From an uncultured Lachnospiraceae bacterium (GTDB taxonomy: Bacteria > Bacillota > Clostridia > Lachnospirales > Lachnospiraceae), in the NCBI GenBank assembly GCA_910578405.1, contig CAJTQO010000021.1:1-57176 (forward strand): DNA of 57,176 nucleotides. Direction: 5' to 3'. Made by a program: the position numbers and the translations under genes. Of the stretch, positions 15,226 through 24,679 are shown in pieces. Numbering within the stretch: the first letter of the stretch is position 1; every line of letters begins with the position of its first letter. Under the pieces are notes generated by a model. The model ran no database searches. It saw only the letters and a list, made by a program, of their open reading frames with translations, and was not told the DNA's origin.

Positions 15226-16911
15226 TTAGTATTGTTTTGTATTTCTTGCCAATTCTTTCATTTCCCGCGCATTTTCCATGGCGGCTTCTGTAATTTCGGC
15301 CCCTCCAAGCATCCGGGCCAGTTCTTTTAGCTCCTCTTCCCCTGTTATTTTTTTAATGGTAGTGACTGTCCTTTCCCCTTTGGGGCTCTTTTCTATTAAA
15401 AAATGGGTATCTGACATAGCGGCAATCTGAGGTAAATGGGTAATGCAAATGACTTGACGGCCCTTTCCTAAAATTCCCAGTTTTTCCGAAACCTTCCAGG
15501 CCGTCTTACCGCTGATGCCAGTATCAATCTCATCAAAAATAAGGGACGATATCTCATCCTTATCTGCCAGCACCGTTTTAAAAGCCAGCATAATCCGGGA
15601 CAATTCGCCACCGCTGGCCACCTGGCTTAAAGGCTTTAGCTTTTCCCCTTTGTTTGTGGAAATCATAAATTCCACCTCATCATACCCCTCTGCAGTGACA
15701 TGGTCAGGTTGCGGACATACCTGGATTTCAAAGCGCACATCTTCAAAATTTAACTCCTGCAGCGCCTTTCGCAACTGGCTGCCCAAAGACTTTGCGCTTT
15801 TGCTGCGAAGCTGTGACAATTTCCCACACGCCTCTTCCAATTCCTGCCTTGTTTCCTCCAATTTCTCTTCCGTCTGCTGCCGGAACGTTTCATAATTCTC
15901 TAATACGTTTAGTCTCTCTTCTGCACGCTGTCGGTATGCAAACACTTCTGCGATATTTTTTCCATATTTGGATTTTAAATGATTTAACAAATTCAAACGA
16001 TTCTCCGTCTGCACGAATTCCTCTTCGTCATATTCCAGGCTCTCGATATAATCTGCCATCTGTCGATTAAAATCATTCAATAAATTATCAATATCACCCA
16101 GCATAGCTTCCAAGTCTGTCAGGCTTTTATCAAAAGAAGAAACGCCTCTGATTTCCCGCAGCGCCCGGCTAATATTTTCCCCTGCTCCTTCCCCGGAACC
16201 CTCTCCGGTCATACGGTAGGCCAGATAAGCCGCTTCTTTGATTTTACGGCTGTTTACCATTCGCCTGTAATCCTGCTCCAATTCCTCGTCTTCCCCTGCC
16301 CGAAGCGCGGCCTCTTCAATTTCCTTTACCTCAAACCGCAGCAGGGCGGCTTCTCTCTCCCTGGCCTGTATATCGCTTCCGTCTGCCTCCAGTTCTTTTG
16401 CCAGCTTCCGGTATTCCTGATAGCATTCATCCACTTTTTTCTTATATTCCGCAGCTTTCTTGCCCGCATACCCATCCAGTGTTTCCCGGCGCTTCTTTTT
16501 CTGCAGTAAGGTCTGGTTCTCATGCTGCCCATGAATTGTAATCAACGCTTCCGCAATTTCCTGCAATTGTCTGGCTCCCACCGTTTCCCCACACACCTTG
16601 CAGATGCTTCTGGCAGACATAATTTTGCGTTGGATTACAAATACCCCATCCTCTTCCGGGAAAAAATCCATAGCCTTTAGTTTTTCCTCTTGTTTTTTGT
16701 CCAACTGGAAAACCAATTCGATTAAGGCATATTCTGCACCGGTGCGAATCAGCTCTTTATCCGCTTTTGCTCCAAGCGCCAAATTAACGGAACCAATCAC
16801 CACCGATTTCCCGGCTCCGGTTTCCCCGGTCAGTATATTCAGCCCATCCTCAAAGAATATCTCTTCTTCATCAATCAGCGCCAGATTCTTCACATGCAAA
16901 CTTACTAACAT
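15226..16911 (-). CDS. recN: DNA repair protein RecN
   Basis: A 561-residue SMC-like ATPase that acts early in double-strand break repair. Walker A GETGAGKS is at residues 29-36. A long coiled coil fills about 150-390. The signature ASGGELSRIMLAFK and Walker B LIFDEIDTGISG are in the C-terminal third. The start at 16911 follows AAGGAG; 14 further in-frame codons upstream overlap the region before argR and lack a better site. It lies between argR and spoIVB, the usual Firmicutes order. Confidence 0.97.
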   Translation of the reverse strand: MLVSLHVKNLALIDEEEIFFEDGLNILTGETGAGKSVVIGSVNLALGAKADKELIRTGAEYALIELVFQLDKKQEEKLKAMDFFPEEDGVFVIQRKIMSARSICKVCGETVGARQLQEIAEALITIHGQHENQTLLQKKKRRETLDGYAGKKAAEYKKKVDECYQEYRKLAKELEADGSDIQAREREAALLRFEVKEIEEAALRAGEDEELEQDYRRMVNSRKIKEAAYLAYRMTGEGSGEGAGENISRALREIRGVSSFDKSLTDLEAMLGDIDNLLNDFNRQMADYIESLEYDEEEFVQTENRLNLLNHLKSKYGKNIAEVFAYRQRAEERLNVLENYETFRQQTEEKLEETRQELEEACGKLSQLRSKSAKSLGSQLRKALQELNFEDVRFEIQVCPQPDHVTAEGYDEVEFMISTNKGEKLKPLSQVASGGELSRIMLAFKTVLADKDEISSLIFDEIDTGISGKTAWKVSEKLGILGKGRQVICITHLPQIAAMSDTHFLIEKSPKGERTVTTIKKITGEEELKELARMLGGAEITEAAMENAREMKELARNTKQY

Positions 16912-16959
16912 TTCCCTCTCCTTATGCGTTCCCCGGGCAAGGTTCCCACACAAATGATA

Positions 16960-17409
16960 TTATTCCACCATCTTACGCAGCTTTTCCATCACAGCCCGCG
17001 TATCCTCCACCGTTCTGACTGCCATCATAATCGTATCGTCACCGGCTATGGAGCCTACAATTTCCTTAAACTTCATCGCATCCACTGCCGCTGCCACCGC
17101 CATAGCCATCCCGGCTACGGTTTTCATCACCAGGATATTCTGCGCCATATCCATAGAAACAAAACCGTCCCGCAAGACCCGGATATACTTATCTCCCATA
17201 TGGCGGTCATCCTGCTTTAACACCACATATTTCTGTTTTCCCTCACCAGTAGGCACTTTGGAAAGCTTCAATTCCCGAATGTCCCGTGACACGGTAGCCT
17301 GCGTTACCTGGAACCCGGCATCCCTTAGATGCTCCGCCAGCTCATCCTGTGTTTCAATGTCATAGCTTTCTATCAGCTCCACGATTTTGCCATGCCTGCT
17401 TTTCTTCAT
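16960..17409 (-). CDS. argR: Arginine repressor ArgR/AhrC
   Basis: A 149-residue winged-helix regulator that senses arginine as a hexamer and controls arginine synthesis and breakdown. The N-terminal DNA-binding domain has TQATVSRDIRELKL, with the conserved Ser-Arg pair of the recognition helix. The C-terminal oligomerization and arginine-binding domain has IAGDDTIM with its Asp pair. ATG 17409 follows GGAGG at ideal spacing. In this operon position ArgR is universal among Firmicutes and need not regulate its neighbours. Confidence 0.96.
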   Translation of the reverse strand: MKKSRHGKIVELIESYDIETQDELAEHLRDAGFQVTQATVSRDIRELKLSKVPTGEGKQKYVVLKQDDRHMGDKYIRVLRDGFVSMDMAQNILVMKTVAGMAMAVAAAVDAMKFKEIVGSIAGDDTIMMAVRTVEDTRAVMEKLRKMVE

Positions 17410-17454
17410 GCATAACCTCCAAGACATTCCCCTCAATGATATCGTTCCATCTTA

Positions 17455-18360
17455 TCACGTTTCGCTCATTTTTTTATGTAAGATCTCCAGGAAACTAACC
17501 TGGTTTAATTTTACGATTCCTGTCGTCTGGCCTGCCATTTCCACCGCCACCTTATCCCCCGTATACAATGCCAGCTTCCGGCTGCCATCAAAATTCACTT
17601 CCACCTGCTGTACCGTCCCGTCCCGTCCTTCTCCAATCTGCAATTCCACTTTGTCCTGTGGGGAAAGGATAATGCTTCTGGCATTCAGTGTATGAGGGCA
17701 GATGGGCGTTAGCAAAATCAACTCCGCCTTCGGTTCCACAATAGGCCCCCCTGCGGAGAGATTATATCCTGTGGAACCAGTAGGCGTTGCCACAATTACG
17801 CCGTCTGCCTGATATGCTTTTAAAAACTGTCCGTTTACATACACCTGGAAACGGATAATCTGCAGGGAACCGCTTCTGGTAACGGTAATATCATTCAGCG
17901 CAAGGAAATCTTCCGTTCCCGGAGCAAAAGCAGGAATTCCTCGTTCCTTATGGAGTTTCTTATGATAGCTGCCCCGGATGACCCGCCCGGACAGCATCAT
18001 CCTCTGCTCCACCTCATACCTGCCTTCCATCAACTGGTCCAACGCAGCGTCCAGTCCGGATTCTTCCACCTCTGCCAGATATCCCAACGTCCCCAAGTTT
18101 ACGCCAAGCAAAGGGATATTCCGATTAATGGTCTTGCGTGCCGCTTCCAATAGCGTTCCGTCGCCGCCCAAAACCAGAATGCAGTCCACATCCGGCGGAA
18201 TATCCAGCCTGTCTTTGTCTAAGCCTGACGGTCCCATTCCTTGTTCCATAGCCTGGAGAGTGCATTTCATCCGATGACTTTCCAAATATCGCCGGATATC
18301 ATTCGTCTTCTCCAGGTTTCTGTCTTTATGGCGGTTGGTAATCACGTAAATATGTTTCAT
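17455..18360 (-). CDS. nadK: NAD kinase
   Basis: A 301-residue NAD kinase making NADP+ from NAD+ and ATP or polyphosphate. The diagnostic GGDGT motif lies in ILVLGGDGTLLEAAR (near residue 64-70), followed by GVNLGTLGYLAE. The second signature is in VATPTGSTGYNLSAGGPIV, which forms part of the NAD site. Length matches the family. It sits 14 bases after tlyA and before argR. GGGAGAG precedes the ATG. Confidence 0.96.
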   Translation of the reverse strand: MKHIYVITNRHKDRNLEKTNDIRRYLESHRMKCTLQAMEQGMGPSGLDKDRLDIPPDVDCILVLGGDGTLLEAARKTINRNIPLLGVNLGTLGYLAEVEESGLDAALDQLMEGRYEVEQRMMLSGRVIRGSYHKKLHKERGIPAFAPGTEDFLALNDITVTRSGSLQIIRFQVYVNGQFLKAYQADGVIVATPTGSTGYNLSAGGPIVEPKAELILLTPICPHTLNARSIILSPQDKVELQIGEGRDGTVQQVEVNFDGSRKLALYTGDKVAVEMAGQTTGIVKLNQVSFLEILHKKMSET

Positions 18361-18373
18361 CTCTCTCTCCCAA

Positions 18374-19279
18374 TCAATCGTTGTCCCCTTTCAGCAAAGC
18401 CTTATGGGCCGCTTCCACAGTTTGGGCAATCCATTTCCCCATTTCCTCCGTCTGTGACAATCCACTTTCCTGAGTCCTTATTTCCTTTAACCGTTTTTCC
18501 GCCTCCGCCTCTGTCAACGAAGGAAATTCAAACTGGCTTATGGGCAAAACTTTCTTTAAATAGAGCAAATATTCGATATTGCCTTCCGGCCCCTTGATAG
18601 GGGAATACTCCAACCCTGCTATGGCAAATCCGGCCAAATCCGCAAAATCCACAATTTTCCCTATCACTTCGGAATGGATTTCCGGTTCCCGCACCACGCC
18701 CTTTTTTCCTACTTTTCCCTTCCCTGCTTCAAACTGTGGCTTAATCAGGCATACCATCTGCCCTTGTGGCTGCAACAGTTCTCTTGCAGGCAGCAATATT
18801 TTCGTTAGAGATATAAAAGAAACATCTACTGAAGCAAAATCCAGTCTGTCTCCGATATCTGCTGGCTGCATGTAACGGAAATTCGTTTTTTCCATACAGA
18901 TTACTCTCTCATCCGTCCTCAGCTTCCAGTCCAACTGCCCACAGCCCACATCCACAGAGTATACCTTGGCGGCTCCGTTCTGCAGCATACAATCCGTAAA
19001 GCCTCCCGTGGACGCCCCAATATCCATACAGACTTTGTCCTGCAAACAAAGTTTAAAAGCGGTGATGGCTTTTTCCAGCTTCAGCCCGCCCCGACTGACA
19101 TATTTTAAAGCATTGCCCTTTACTTCTATACGGATTTTCGTTTCATCAAAAGCCGTTCCCGCTTTATCCTCCCTCTGCCCGTTCACAAAAACATTGCCTG
19201 ACATAATAATGGCTTTCGCCCGTTCCCTGGACTGGGCATATCCCTGCCGGACCAAAAGCACATCCAAACGTTCTTTCAT
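18374..19279 (-). CDS. tlyA: TlyA-family rRNA 2'-O-methyltransferase
   Basis: A 301-residue protein with an N-terminal S4 RNA-binding domain (about 1-62) and an FtsJ/RrmJ-like SAM methyltransferase domain. The SAM motif is DIGASTGGFTDCML, and YSVDVGCGQLDWKLR follows. TlyA enzymes methylate cytidines in 16S and/or 23S rRNA, affecting capreomycin sensitivity in some bacteria; the exact target here is unknown. It corresponds to YqxC of Bacillus and keeps the dxs-tlyA order. GGAAGGG precedes the start. Confidence 0.93.
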   Translation of the reverse strand: MKERLDVLLVRQGYAQSRERAKAIIMSGNVFVNGQREDKAGTAFDETKIRIEVKGNALKYVSRGGLKLEKAITAFKLCLQDKVCMDIGASTGGFTDCMLQNGAAKVYSVDVGCGQLDWKLRTDERVICMEKTNFRYMQPADIGDRLDFASVDVSFISLTKILLPARELLQPQGQMVCLIKPQFEAGKGKVGKKGVVREPEIHSEVIGKIVDFADLAGFAIAGLEYSPIKGPEGNIEYLLYLKKVLPISQFEFPSLTEAEAEKRLKEIRTQESGLSQTEEMGKWIAQTVEAAHKALLKGDND

Positions 19280-19297
19280 GTTATGTCCCTTCCATAT

Positions 19298-21160
19298 CTA
19301 CATGGCGCAATATTCCGCTATCACCTTTTGCGTCACACTGTCTGCGTCTATGCCAAGCTCCTTTTTCAGCAGTTCCACATTGCCATGCTCCACATACTCG
19401 TCAGGGATGGAAATGGACAGCGCCGCCCCTTTCCCTATGCGGTCGAGGAAATCCCTTACTTTTTCACCAAAACCGCCGCTTGCCACATTTTCCTCCATTG
19501 TCACCAACAATTTGTGTCCCGCCCTTGCCTGGGCCAGCATTTCCTCATCCACTGGCTTGACGAATCTGGCATTTACTAAAGAACAGTGATATCCTCTTTC
19601 CTTTAGCTTCCATCGCACCTCTTCGGCCACCTTTACCATGCTGCCTACCGCAAGCAGGCAAATTTCCCCTTCCTCATAAATCCATTCACTCTTTCCATAA
19701 GTAATCGGGAGACGGTATTCTTTCAATCCATCATACGCCTCCCCCCGCGGATAGCGCACCGCAATAGGCCCGCCGAAGTCTATGGCAAATTTTATCATAT
19801 CCGAAAGCTCCCACTTGTTTTTCGGCGCCATAATGTGCATATTGGGGATGGAAGACAAATAAGACAGGTCAAAAATCCCCTGATGCGTCTCCCCATCGCT
19901 CCCTACCAGCCCGGCCCGGTCAATCGCAAACACCACTGGGAGATTCTGTATGCAGACATCATGCAGTATCTGGTCATATGCCCTTTGCAAAAAAGAAGAA
20001 TAAACCGCCACAATCGGCTTCATCCCGCCTGCCGCCAGCCCAGCGGCAAACGTCACCGCATGTTCCTCCGCAATTCCCACATCAAAGAAGCGGTCAGGAT
20101 ACATATTATGGAACCGTTTTAACCCGGTGCCGTCCGGCATAGCAGCGGTAATAGCCACTACCTTTTCATCCCTTTGGCCAAGCTTGGTCATAACCGTAGA
20201 AAAAATATCCGTATAATTGGCGCAGGTCCTGGGATTGGTGGGCAATCCGGTTTCTATTTCAAAAGGTTCCGCCCCATGGAACCTGGCCGGATGCCTTTCT
20301 GCCGGTGGATACCCCTTGCCTTTCTCTGTAAGGATATGGACGATTACCGCCTTTTTTACCCTCTTTGCTTCCTGCAGCACACGAAAAAGCCTGGGAATAT
20401 CATGTCCGTCCACCGGCCCCAGGTAAGTAATCCCCATATCCTCAAACATCATCCCCGGAATGACTAGCTGTTTGAAACTGTTCTTTGCGCGCCGTATGAA
20501 CCGAACCATCTGATCCCCATACTTTGGCACGTCTTTTAACGTATTATAAACCCCGTCCCGCAAACCCAAATAACTGTCTGCGGTACGGACATTGTTCAAA
20601 TATTTGGACACACCGCCCACATTTTCTGAAATAGACATATTATTATCATTTAAAATAATAATAAAATTGGTATCCAGTCTGGCAGCATTGTTCAGCGCTT
20701 CATATGCCATCCCCCCGGTCAGGGAACCATCGCCAATCACCGAAACCACCGTATGCTTCTCCCCTCTTAAATCTCTGGCTTTCACTAACCCAAGCCCCGC
20801 AGAGATGGAAGTGGAACTGTGTCCGGTGTCAAAGGCGTCACAGTCGCTTTCCTTCCGTTTTGGAAAACCGCTCATTCCTCCGAATTTACGCAGCGTTTCA
20901 AATCCCTCCCGCCGTCCGGTCAACAGCTTATGCGTATAAGACTGGTGGCCCACATCCCATATGATTTTATCTTCCGGTAAGTTCAGCGCCAGATGGAGAG
21001 CCATTGTCAGTTCCACCGCCCCCAGGTTGGAACCCAGATGTCCTCCTGTCACACTTATTTTTTCAATTAAGAATCTCCGGATTTCTTCTGCCAGTGTCTC
21101 ATAATCCTCTTCCCCTATATTCTTAATATCGTTTACCTGCCGAATACTGTCCAATAGCAT
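19298..21160 (-). CDS. dxs: 1-deoxy-D-xylulose-5-phosphate synthase
   Basis: A 620-residue thiamine-diphosphate enzyme that condenses pyruvate with glyceraldehyde 3-phosphate in the first step of the MEP isoprenoid pathway. Landmarks are the N-terminal VTGGHLGSNLGAVEL, the ThDP/Mg motif VIGDGSLTGGMAYEALNNA (central residues G-D-G through N-N), and the transketolase pyrimidine-binding part with DVGIAEEHAVTFAAGLA. The frame is open to 21298 but the start at 21160 (or 21166) follows AAGAGGG and matches family N-termini. It lies downstream of ispA, joining two isoprenoid steps in one operon. Confidence 0.97.
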   Translation of the reverse strand: MLLDSIRQVNDIKNIGEEDYETLAEEIRRFLIEKISVTGGHLGSNLGAVELTMALHLALNLPEDKIIWDVGHQSYTHKLLTGRREGFETLRKFGGMSGFPKRKESDCDAFDTGHSSTSISAGLGLVKARDLRGEKHTVVSVIGDGSLTGGMAYEALNNAARLDTNFIIILNDNNMSISENVGGVSKYLNNVRTADSYLGLRDGVYNTLKDVPKYGDQMVRFIRRAKNSFKQLVIPGMMFEDMGITYLGPVDGHDIPRLFRVLQEAKRVKKAVIVHILTEKGKGYPPAERHPARFHGAEPFEIETGLPTNPRTCANYTDIFSTVMTKLGQRDEKVVAITAAMPDGTGLKRFHNMYPDRFFDVGIAEEHAVTFAAGLAAGGMKPIVAVYSSFLQRAYDQILHDVCIQNLPVVFAIDRAGLVGSDGETHQGIFDLSYLSSIPNMHIMAPKNKWELSDMIKFAIDFGGPIAVRYPRGEAYDGLKEYRLPITYGKSEWIYEEGEICLLAVGSMVKVAEEVRWKLKERGYHCSLVNARFVKPVDEEMLAQARAGHKLLVTMEENVASGGFGEKVRDFLDRIGKGAALSISIPDEYVEHGNVELLKKELGIDADSVTQKVIAEYCAM

Positions 21161-21227
21161 GTCCATACCCTCTTTATCCTTCCGCTTTACCGGCTGTGCC
21201 TGCCTTATATGCCAGATACATTTCCCA

Positions 21228-22121
21228 CTATTTTTCCCTGCCTGCCAGATACTTGACCAATTCCTCCAGGAACTCATTGCGCCTTTCAAAAGAAGCAATA
21301 ATGGAAACCGCTTCTTTTGAAAGCCTTGCCACTTCCTGTTTAGCCTCTTTTGTCCCTTTTAAAGTGGCATAGGTTATTTTATGGTTCTTTGCATCGCTGC
21401 CTGTCTCTTTCCCCAACACTTCCAGGCTGCCGGTAATATCCAATATATCGTCCTGTATCTGGAATGCCAGGCCAATCTGGCAGGCGCAGTCCCCTATCCT
21501 GCTCACTTCCTCTTCCCCGGCCCCGGCCAATATGGCGCCTGTCATCATGGCGCTCTGAATTAGCGCAGCCGTCTTATGCCTATGGATAAAATACAATAAA
21601 TCCTCCGTAACCTCACGGCCTTCCGCCTCTATGTCCGCCGTTTGCCCGCCAATCATTCCATAAATGCCGGATTTCTCCGCAAAAACAGACAATGCTTTGG
21701 CTATTTTGCCAAATTCTTCCTCCTGTGCTTTGCCAAACGATTTCAATGCTGTCTCAAACGCGTAATTTAACAGTCCGTCCCCCGCCAAAACCGCCATCCC
21801 TTCCCCATATGCCACATGGGTTGTTTTCCTGCCGCGGCGGTATTCATCGTTATCCATGCAGGGAAGGTCATCATGCACCAGGGAATACGTATGCACCATT
21901 TCCAAAGCAGCCATAAACGGTTCCACCGCTTCGCTTTCTCCGCCAAACAAACGGTATGTTTCCTGCATTAGCATAGGACGCAGCCGTTTTCCTCCTGCCA
22001 GGACACTGTAGTTCATGGCTTCCACCACCGTTTTCTGATATCCTTCCTCCTTGGGCAGATATTTTTTTATGATTGCCTCCACCAGCGCGGCTCTTGTATC
22101 CAGTTCTTTTTTAAAATTCAT
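21228..22121 (-). CDS. ispA: Farnesyl diphosphate synthase (polyprenyl synthetase)
   Basis: A 297-residue short-chain trans-prenyl transferase making geranyl/farnesyl diphosphate for undecaprenyl and quinone precursors. The first aspartate-rich motif is DDLPCMDND and the second is DDILD within QIQDDILDITGS. The GGKRLRP substrate motif is near residue 50. The start is either ATG 22121 or 22133; both overlap xseB, and I chose 22121, which leaves GAGG upstream. Product chain length is inferred from family. Confidence 0.94.
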   Translation of the reverse strand: MNFKKELDTRAALVEAIIKKYLPKEEGYQKTVVEAMNYSVLAGGKRLRPMLMQETYRLFGGESEAVEPFMAALEMVHTYSLVHDDLPCMDNDEYRRGRKTTHVAYGEGMAVLAGDGLLNYAFETALKSFGKAQEEEFGKIAKALSVFAEKSGIYGMIGGQTADIEAEGREVTEDLLYFIHRHKTAALIQSAMMTGAILAGAGEEEVSRIGDCACQIGLAFQIQDDILDITGSLEVLGKETGSDAKNHKITYATLKGTKEAKQEVARLSKEAVSIIASFERRNEFLEELVKYLAGREK

Positions 22122-22341
22122 CCGTTTGTCCATCCTCACTAATTTTCCACACCTTTTTTTCGACCTGGTCAATCTTGCTGCTGCAATATTTCAATACCTG
22201 CATCCCCTGCTGATAAATCCGGAAAGACTCTTCCAGCGTAATATCTTCCGATTCCAGTTGCGCCACCATCTCTTCCAACTGCTCAAAAGCCTCTTCCAGC
22301 GCCAATCCCTGCCCTGTTTCCATTTCTGCATCTGCACCCAT
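22111..22341 (-). CDS. xseB: Exodeoxyribonuclease VII small subunit
   Basis: A 76-residue subunit of exonuclease VII, which degrades single-stranded DNA from both ends. It has the helical hairpin LEEAFEQLEEMVAQLESEDI and a second helix SFRIYQQGMQVLKYC typical of XseB. It overlaps ispA by 11 bases and follows xseA by 77 bases. CAGGAGACGG precedes the start. Length is usual. Confidence 0.93.
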   Translation of the reverse strand: MGADAEMETGQGLALEEAFEQLEEMVAQLESEDITLEESFRIYQQGMQVLKYCSSKIDQVEKKVWKISEDGQTDEF

Positions 22342-22418
22342 TTCCGTCTCCTGTCCCGCTGATTTTTCCTGCTGCTTTCATCCTGCTTCCGTTTCATTTG
22401 TGACACTGCACTATAATT

Positions 22419-23642
22419 TTAAGCATTTCCCCATTCCACGCGCTCTTTCCCCATAACTTTCGCCTTAATCTGCCCGTTTTTCACCTGAATCCGCAAGACA
22501 TCCCCCGTCTCCACTTTCCCTATATCATTTACCGTTTTTCCCGTTTCATCCGAAACATAAGAAAATCCCTGTTTCAGCTTGTCCAACGGCGAAAGCCCCT
22601 TCCATCGTTCAATGGAAACCTCCAGCCTGTGCCTTTTTTCCATAAGCGCTGCTTTCATTGCATTGGCCATACGCTCTTCCAGCTTCAGGGCATATGTCCT
22701 CTTCTCCCTAATCTGGCTGGATGGGCTTAAATATTTCAATTTCAGCCCATAATGCTCTGTCTGGCTCTTGCTCCACTGAATGTGGTTACGCATAAGCCGT
22801 TCGAACGTATACCGATAGCCCGCCAATTCCTCCTGGAACTTTCCAAACTCATACACCGCCAGTTCCGCTGCCGCTGATGGTGTAGGCGCACGTAAATCCG
22901 CAACAAAATCAGCAATCGTTGTGTCCGTTTCATGGCCCACGGCAGAAATTACCGGCGCCTGGCAGTCAAAAATCGCCTGCGCCACAGCCTCTTCGTTAAA
23001 TGCCCATAAGTCCTCAATCGAACCGCCTCCGCGCCCCACAATAATCACATCCACGCCATAACGCTCTAACGCCGCAATCCCCTTTACAATGGAAGGAACC
23101 GCCATATCCCCCTGCACAATGGCCGGATAAAGGACAATTTGCACATAGGGATTCCGCCGTGTGGCAATATGAATAATGTCCCGTACCGCCGCTCCGGTAG
23201 CCGCCGTCACTACCCCCAAAGTCTGGATATATTTCGGGATAGGCTGCTTATAACAGACGTCAAACATCCCCCGTTCTTCCAGCTCACTTTTCAACCGTTC
23301 AAATTTCTCATACAGGAGTCCGGCCCCATCCAATACAATTTGCTTTGCATACAACTGATACTTCCCATCACGTTCATAAACATCCACCGTCCCGCCCACA
23401 ACGACCTGCTGTCCCTCCTGCAGCCGAAAAGCAAGACCGGAACGGTTCCCTGCAAACATCACACAGGAAATCGTTCCTTTCTCATCCTTTAACGTAAAAT
23501 AAATATGCCCGGAAGAATGATACTTGCAGTTGCTCACTTCCCCCTTTACAAAAAGCGACTGCAGCATAAAATCCTGCATAAACATATTTTTAATATATAA
23601 ATTAACTTGAGCTACCGTATATACATTCTGCTTCATTTCCAT
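22419..23642 (-). CDS. xseA: Exodeoxyribonuclease VII large subunit
   Basis: A 407-residue catalytic subunit of exonuclease VII. The N-terminal OB fold has VKGEVSNCKYHSSGHIYFTL. The catalytic domain has GRGGGSIEDLWAFNEE and SAVGHETDTTIADFVADL, both diagnostic, and coiled coil and C-terminal tail regions follow. The start is ATG 23642 or the second ATG at 23636; neither has a strong site because it nearly abuts nusB (six bases), suggesting coupled translation. Confidence 0.96.
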   Translation of the reverse strand: MEMKQNVYTVAQVNLYIKNMFMQDFMLQSLFVKGEVSNCKYHSSGHIYFTLKDEKGTISCVMFAGNRSGLAFRLQEGQQVVVGGTVDVYERDGKYQLYAKQIVLDGAGLLYEKFERLKSELEERGMFDVCYKQPIPKYIQTLGVVTAATGAAVRDIIHIATRRNPYVQIVLYPAIVQGDMAVPSIVKGIAALERYGVDVIIVGRGGGSIEDLWAFNEEAVAQAIFDCQAPVISAVGHETDTTIADFVADLRAPTPSAAAELAVYEFGKFQEELAGYRYTFERLMRNHIQWSKSQTEHYGLKLKYLSPSSQIREKRTYALKLEERMANAMKAALMEKRHRLEVSIERWKGLSPLDKLKQGFSYVSDETGKTVNDIGKVETGDVLRIQVKNGQIKAKVMGKERVEWGNA

Positions 23643-23648
23643 TTATGC

Positions 23649-24047
23649 CTATGCAAATTTGGCAAGCACACCGTTCACAAAAGACGCTGAATTCTCTTGC
23701 CCAAATTTCTTTGCCAGTTCCACTGCTTCATTGATTGCTACGCCGGTTGGTATTTCCTCATCATACTTTATTTCATAAACAGCCAGCCGGAGCAGCGTCA
23801 GGTCTACTTTCCCCATGCGCCCGGTTTCCCAGCTTTGCGTCTTCTCATTAATCATTCCGTCAATCGCCTCCAGCCTGGAAACAATATCCCCATATTTTTT
23901 CAGGATATATTCCTCTTCTTTTTCTCTGGCGGCATTCTCCTCATCTTCAAAAAAAAGCTTCTCCTGCTCCGGCATTTCATCCAATCCATGAAACTCCACA
24001 CGGAACAGCATCTTGAAGATTTGCTCCCTTAATTCTCTTCTACCCAT
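23649..24047 (-). CDS. nusB: Transcription antitermination factor NusB
   Basis: A 132-residue all-helical protein that, with S10 (NusE), supports rRNA antitermination. Family features are the N-terminal RRELREQIFKMLF and the C-terminal EIPTGVAINEAVELAKKFG followed by FVNGVLAKF. It carries an acidic middle stretch (about residues 24-48) typical of clostridial NusB. It follows the Asp23-like gene by 12 bases. Confidence 0.95.
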   Translation of the reverse strand: MGRRELREQIFKMLFRVEFHGLDEMPEQEKLFFEDEENAAREKEEEYILKKYGDIVSRLEAIDGMINEKTQSWETGRMGKVDLTLLRLAVYEIKYDEEIPTGVAINEAVELAKKFGQENSASFVNGVLAKFA

Positions 24048-24059
24048 TGTGTTTGCGTC

Positions 24060-24452
24060 CTATCTGTCCTTTAACATATTCACACCGGCAATCCGGATAT
24101 TCACATCCGATACCTCCAGGCCAGTCATATTCTCAATGGCGCTTTTCACCCTCTCCTGCACCTTTTGACTGGTAGCCGGAATATTATAGCCATATTCCAT
24201 AATCAGCGCCAAATCCACCTTCACCACTTTATTCAGCACTTCCACTTTCACGCCTTTTTTCAGATTCTTAACGCCTACCTTACTCATCAGTTCATTCGTC
24301 ACATTCCCCGCCATAGCCGCCACGCCCTTCACTTCCGTTGCCGCTATTCCGGCTATCATAGCCACCACATCATCCGCAATCTTAACCGAACCGATTCCGC
24401 CCTCTTCCTTCCACTCACATGCATTTTTCTCCAGTTCTTTTTCCTTTTCCAT
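24060..24452 (-). CDS. Asp23/Gls24 family envelope stress protein (YqhY-like)
   Basis: A 130-residue protein of the Asp23/Gls24 (DUF322) family. The core begins with GSVKIADDVVAMIAGIAATE and shows VEVLNKVVKVDLALIMEYG, and the C-terminus ends VSDVNIRIAGVNM. Members sit at or near the membrane and are linked to envelope stress or, for YqhY, to acetyl-CoA carboxylase regulation in Bacillus. Its position directly before nusB is the YqhY position, although accBC is absent here. GGAGG precedes the start, which opens the operon. Confidence 0.9.
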   Translation of the reverse strand: MEKEKELEKNACEWKEEGGIGSVKIADDVVAMIAGIAATEVKGVAAMAGNVTNELMSKVGVKNLKKGVKVEVLNKVVKVDLALIMEYGYNIPATSQKVQERVKSAIENMTGLEVSDVNIRIAGVNMLKDR

Positions 24453-24541
24453 CTGAAAACCTCCAATTCCACATACAAGCTTATTGTCCTTATGATATCA
24501 AAATTTCGTGGTTTTGCATAGACCTATCTTAAAATTCCCCC

Positions 24542-24566
24542 AAAAATTGGCAGAATATGCTTCTGC
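24542..24566 (-). terminator. Possible terminator after the transglutaminase-like lipoprotein
   Basis: Minus strand GCAGAA, a 5-base loop and TTCTGC, followed by CAATTTTTG. The stem is only 6 bp. It lies between the lipoprotein stop and the asp23-like operon; the remainder of 24453-24679 shows no gene. Confidence 0.4.
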
Positions 24567-24679
24567 GCCGAGTCCGTTCTCCTGGCCGGGGCTCCCACCC
24601 CATCCCGTTTCCGCCGCTACCATAGTTTTCCACGGCAGTCCTCAGCAGAACGCAGCATACCCTACCAATCCCCATCATC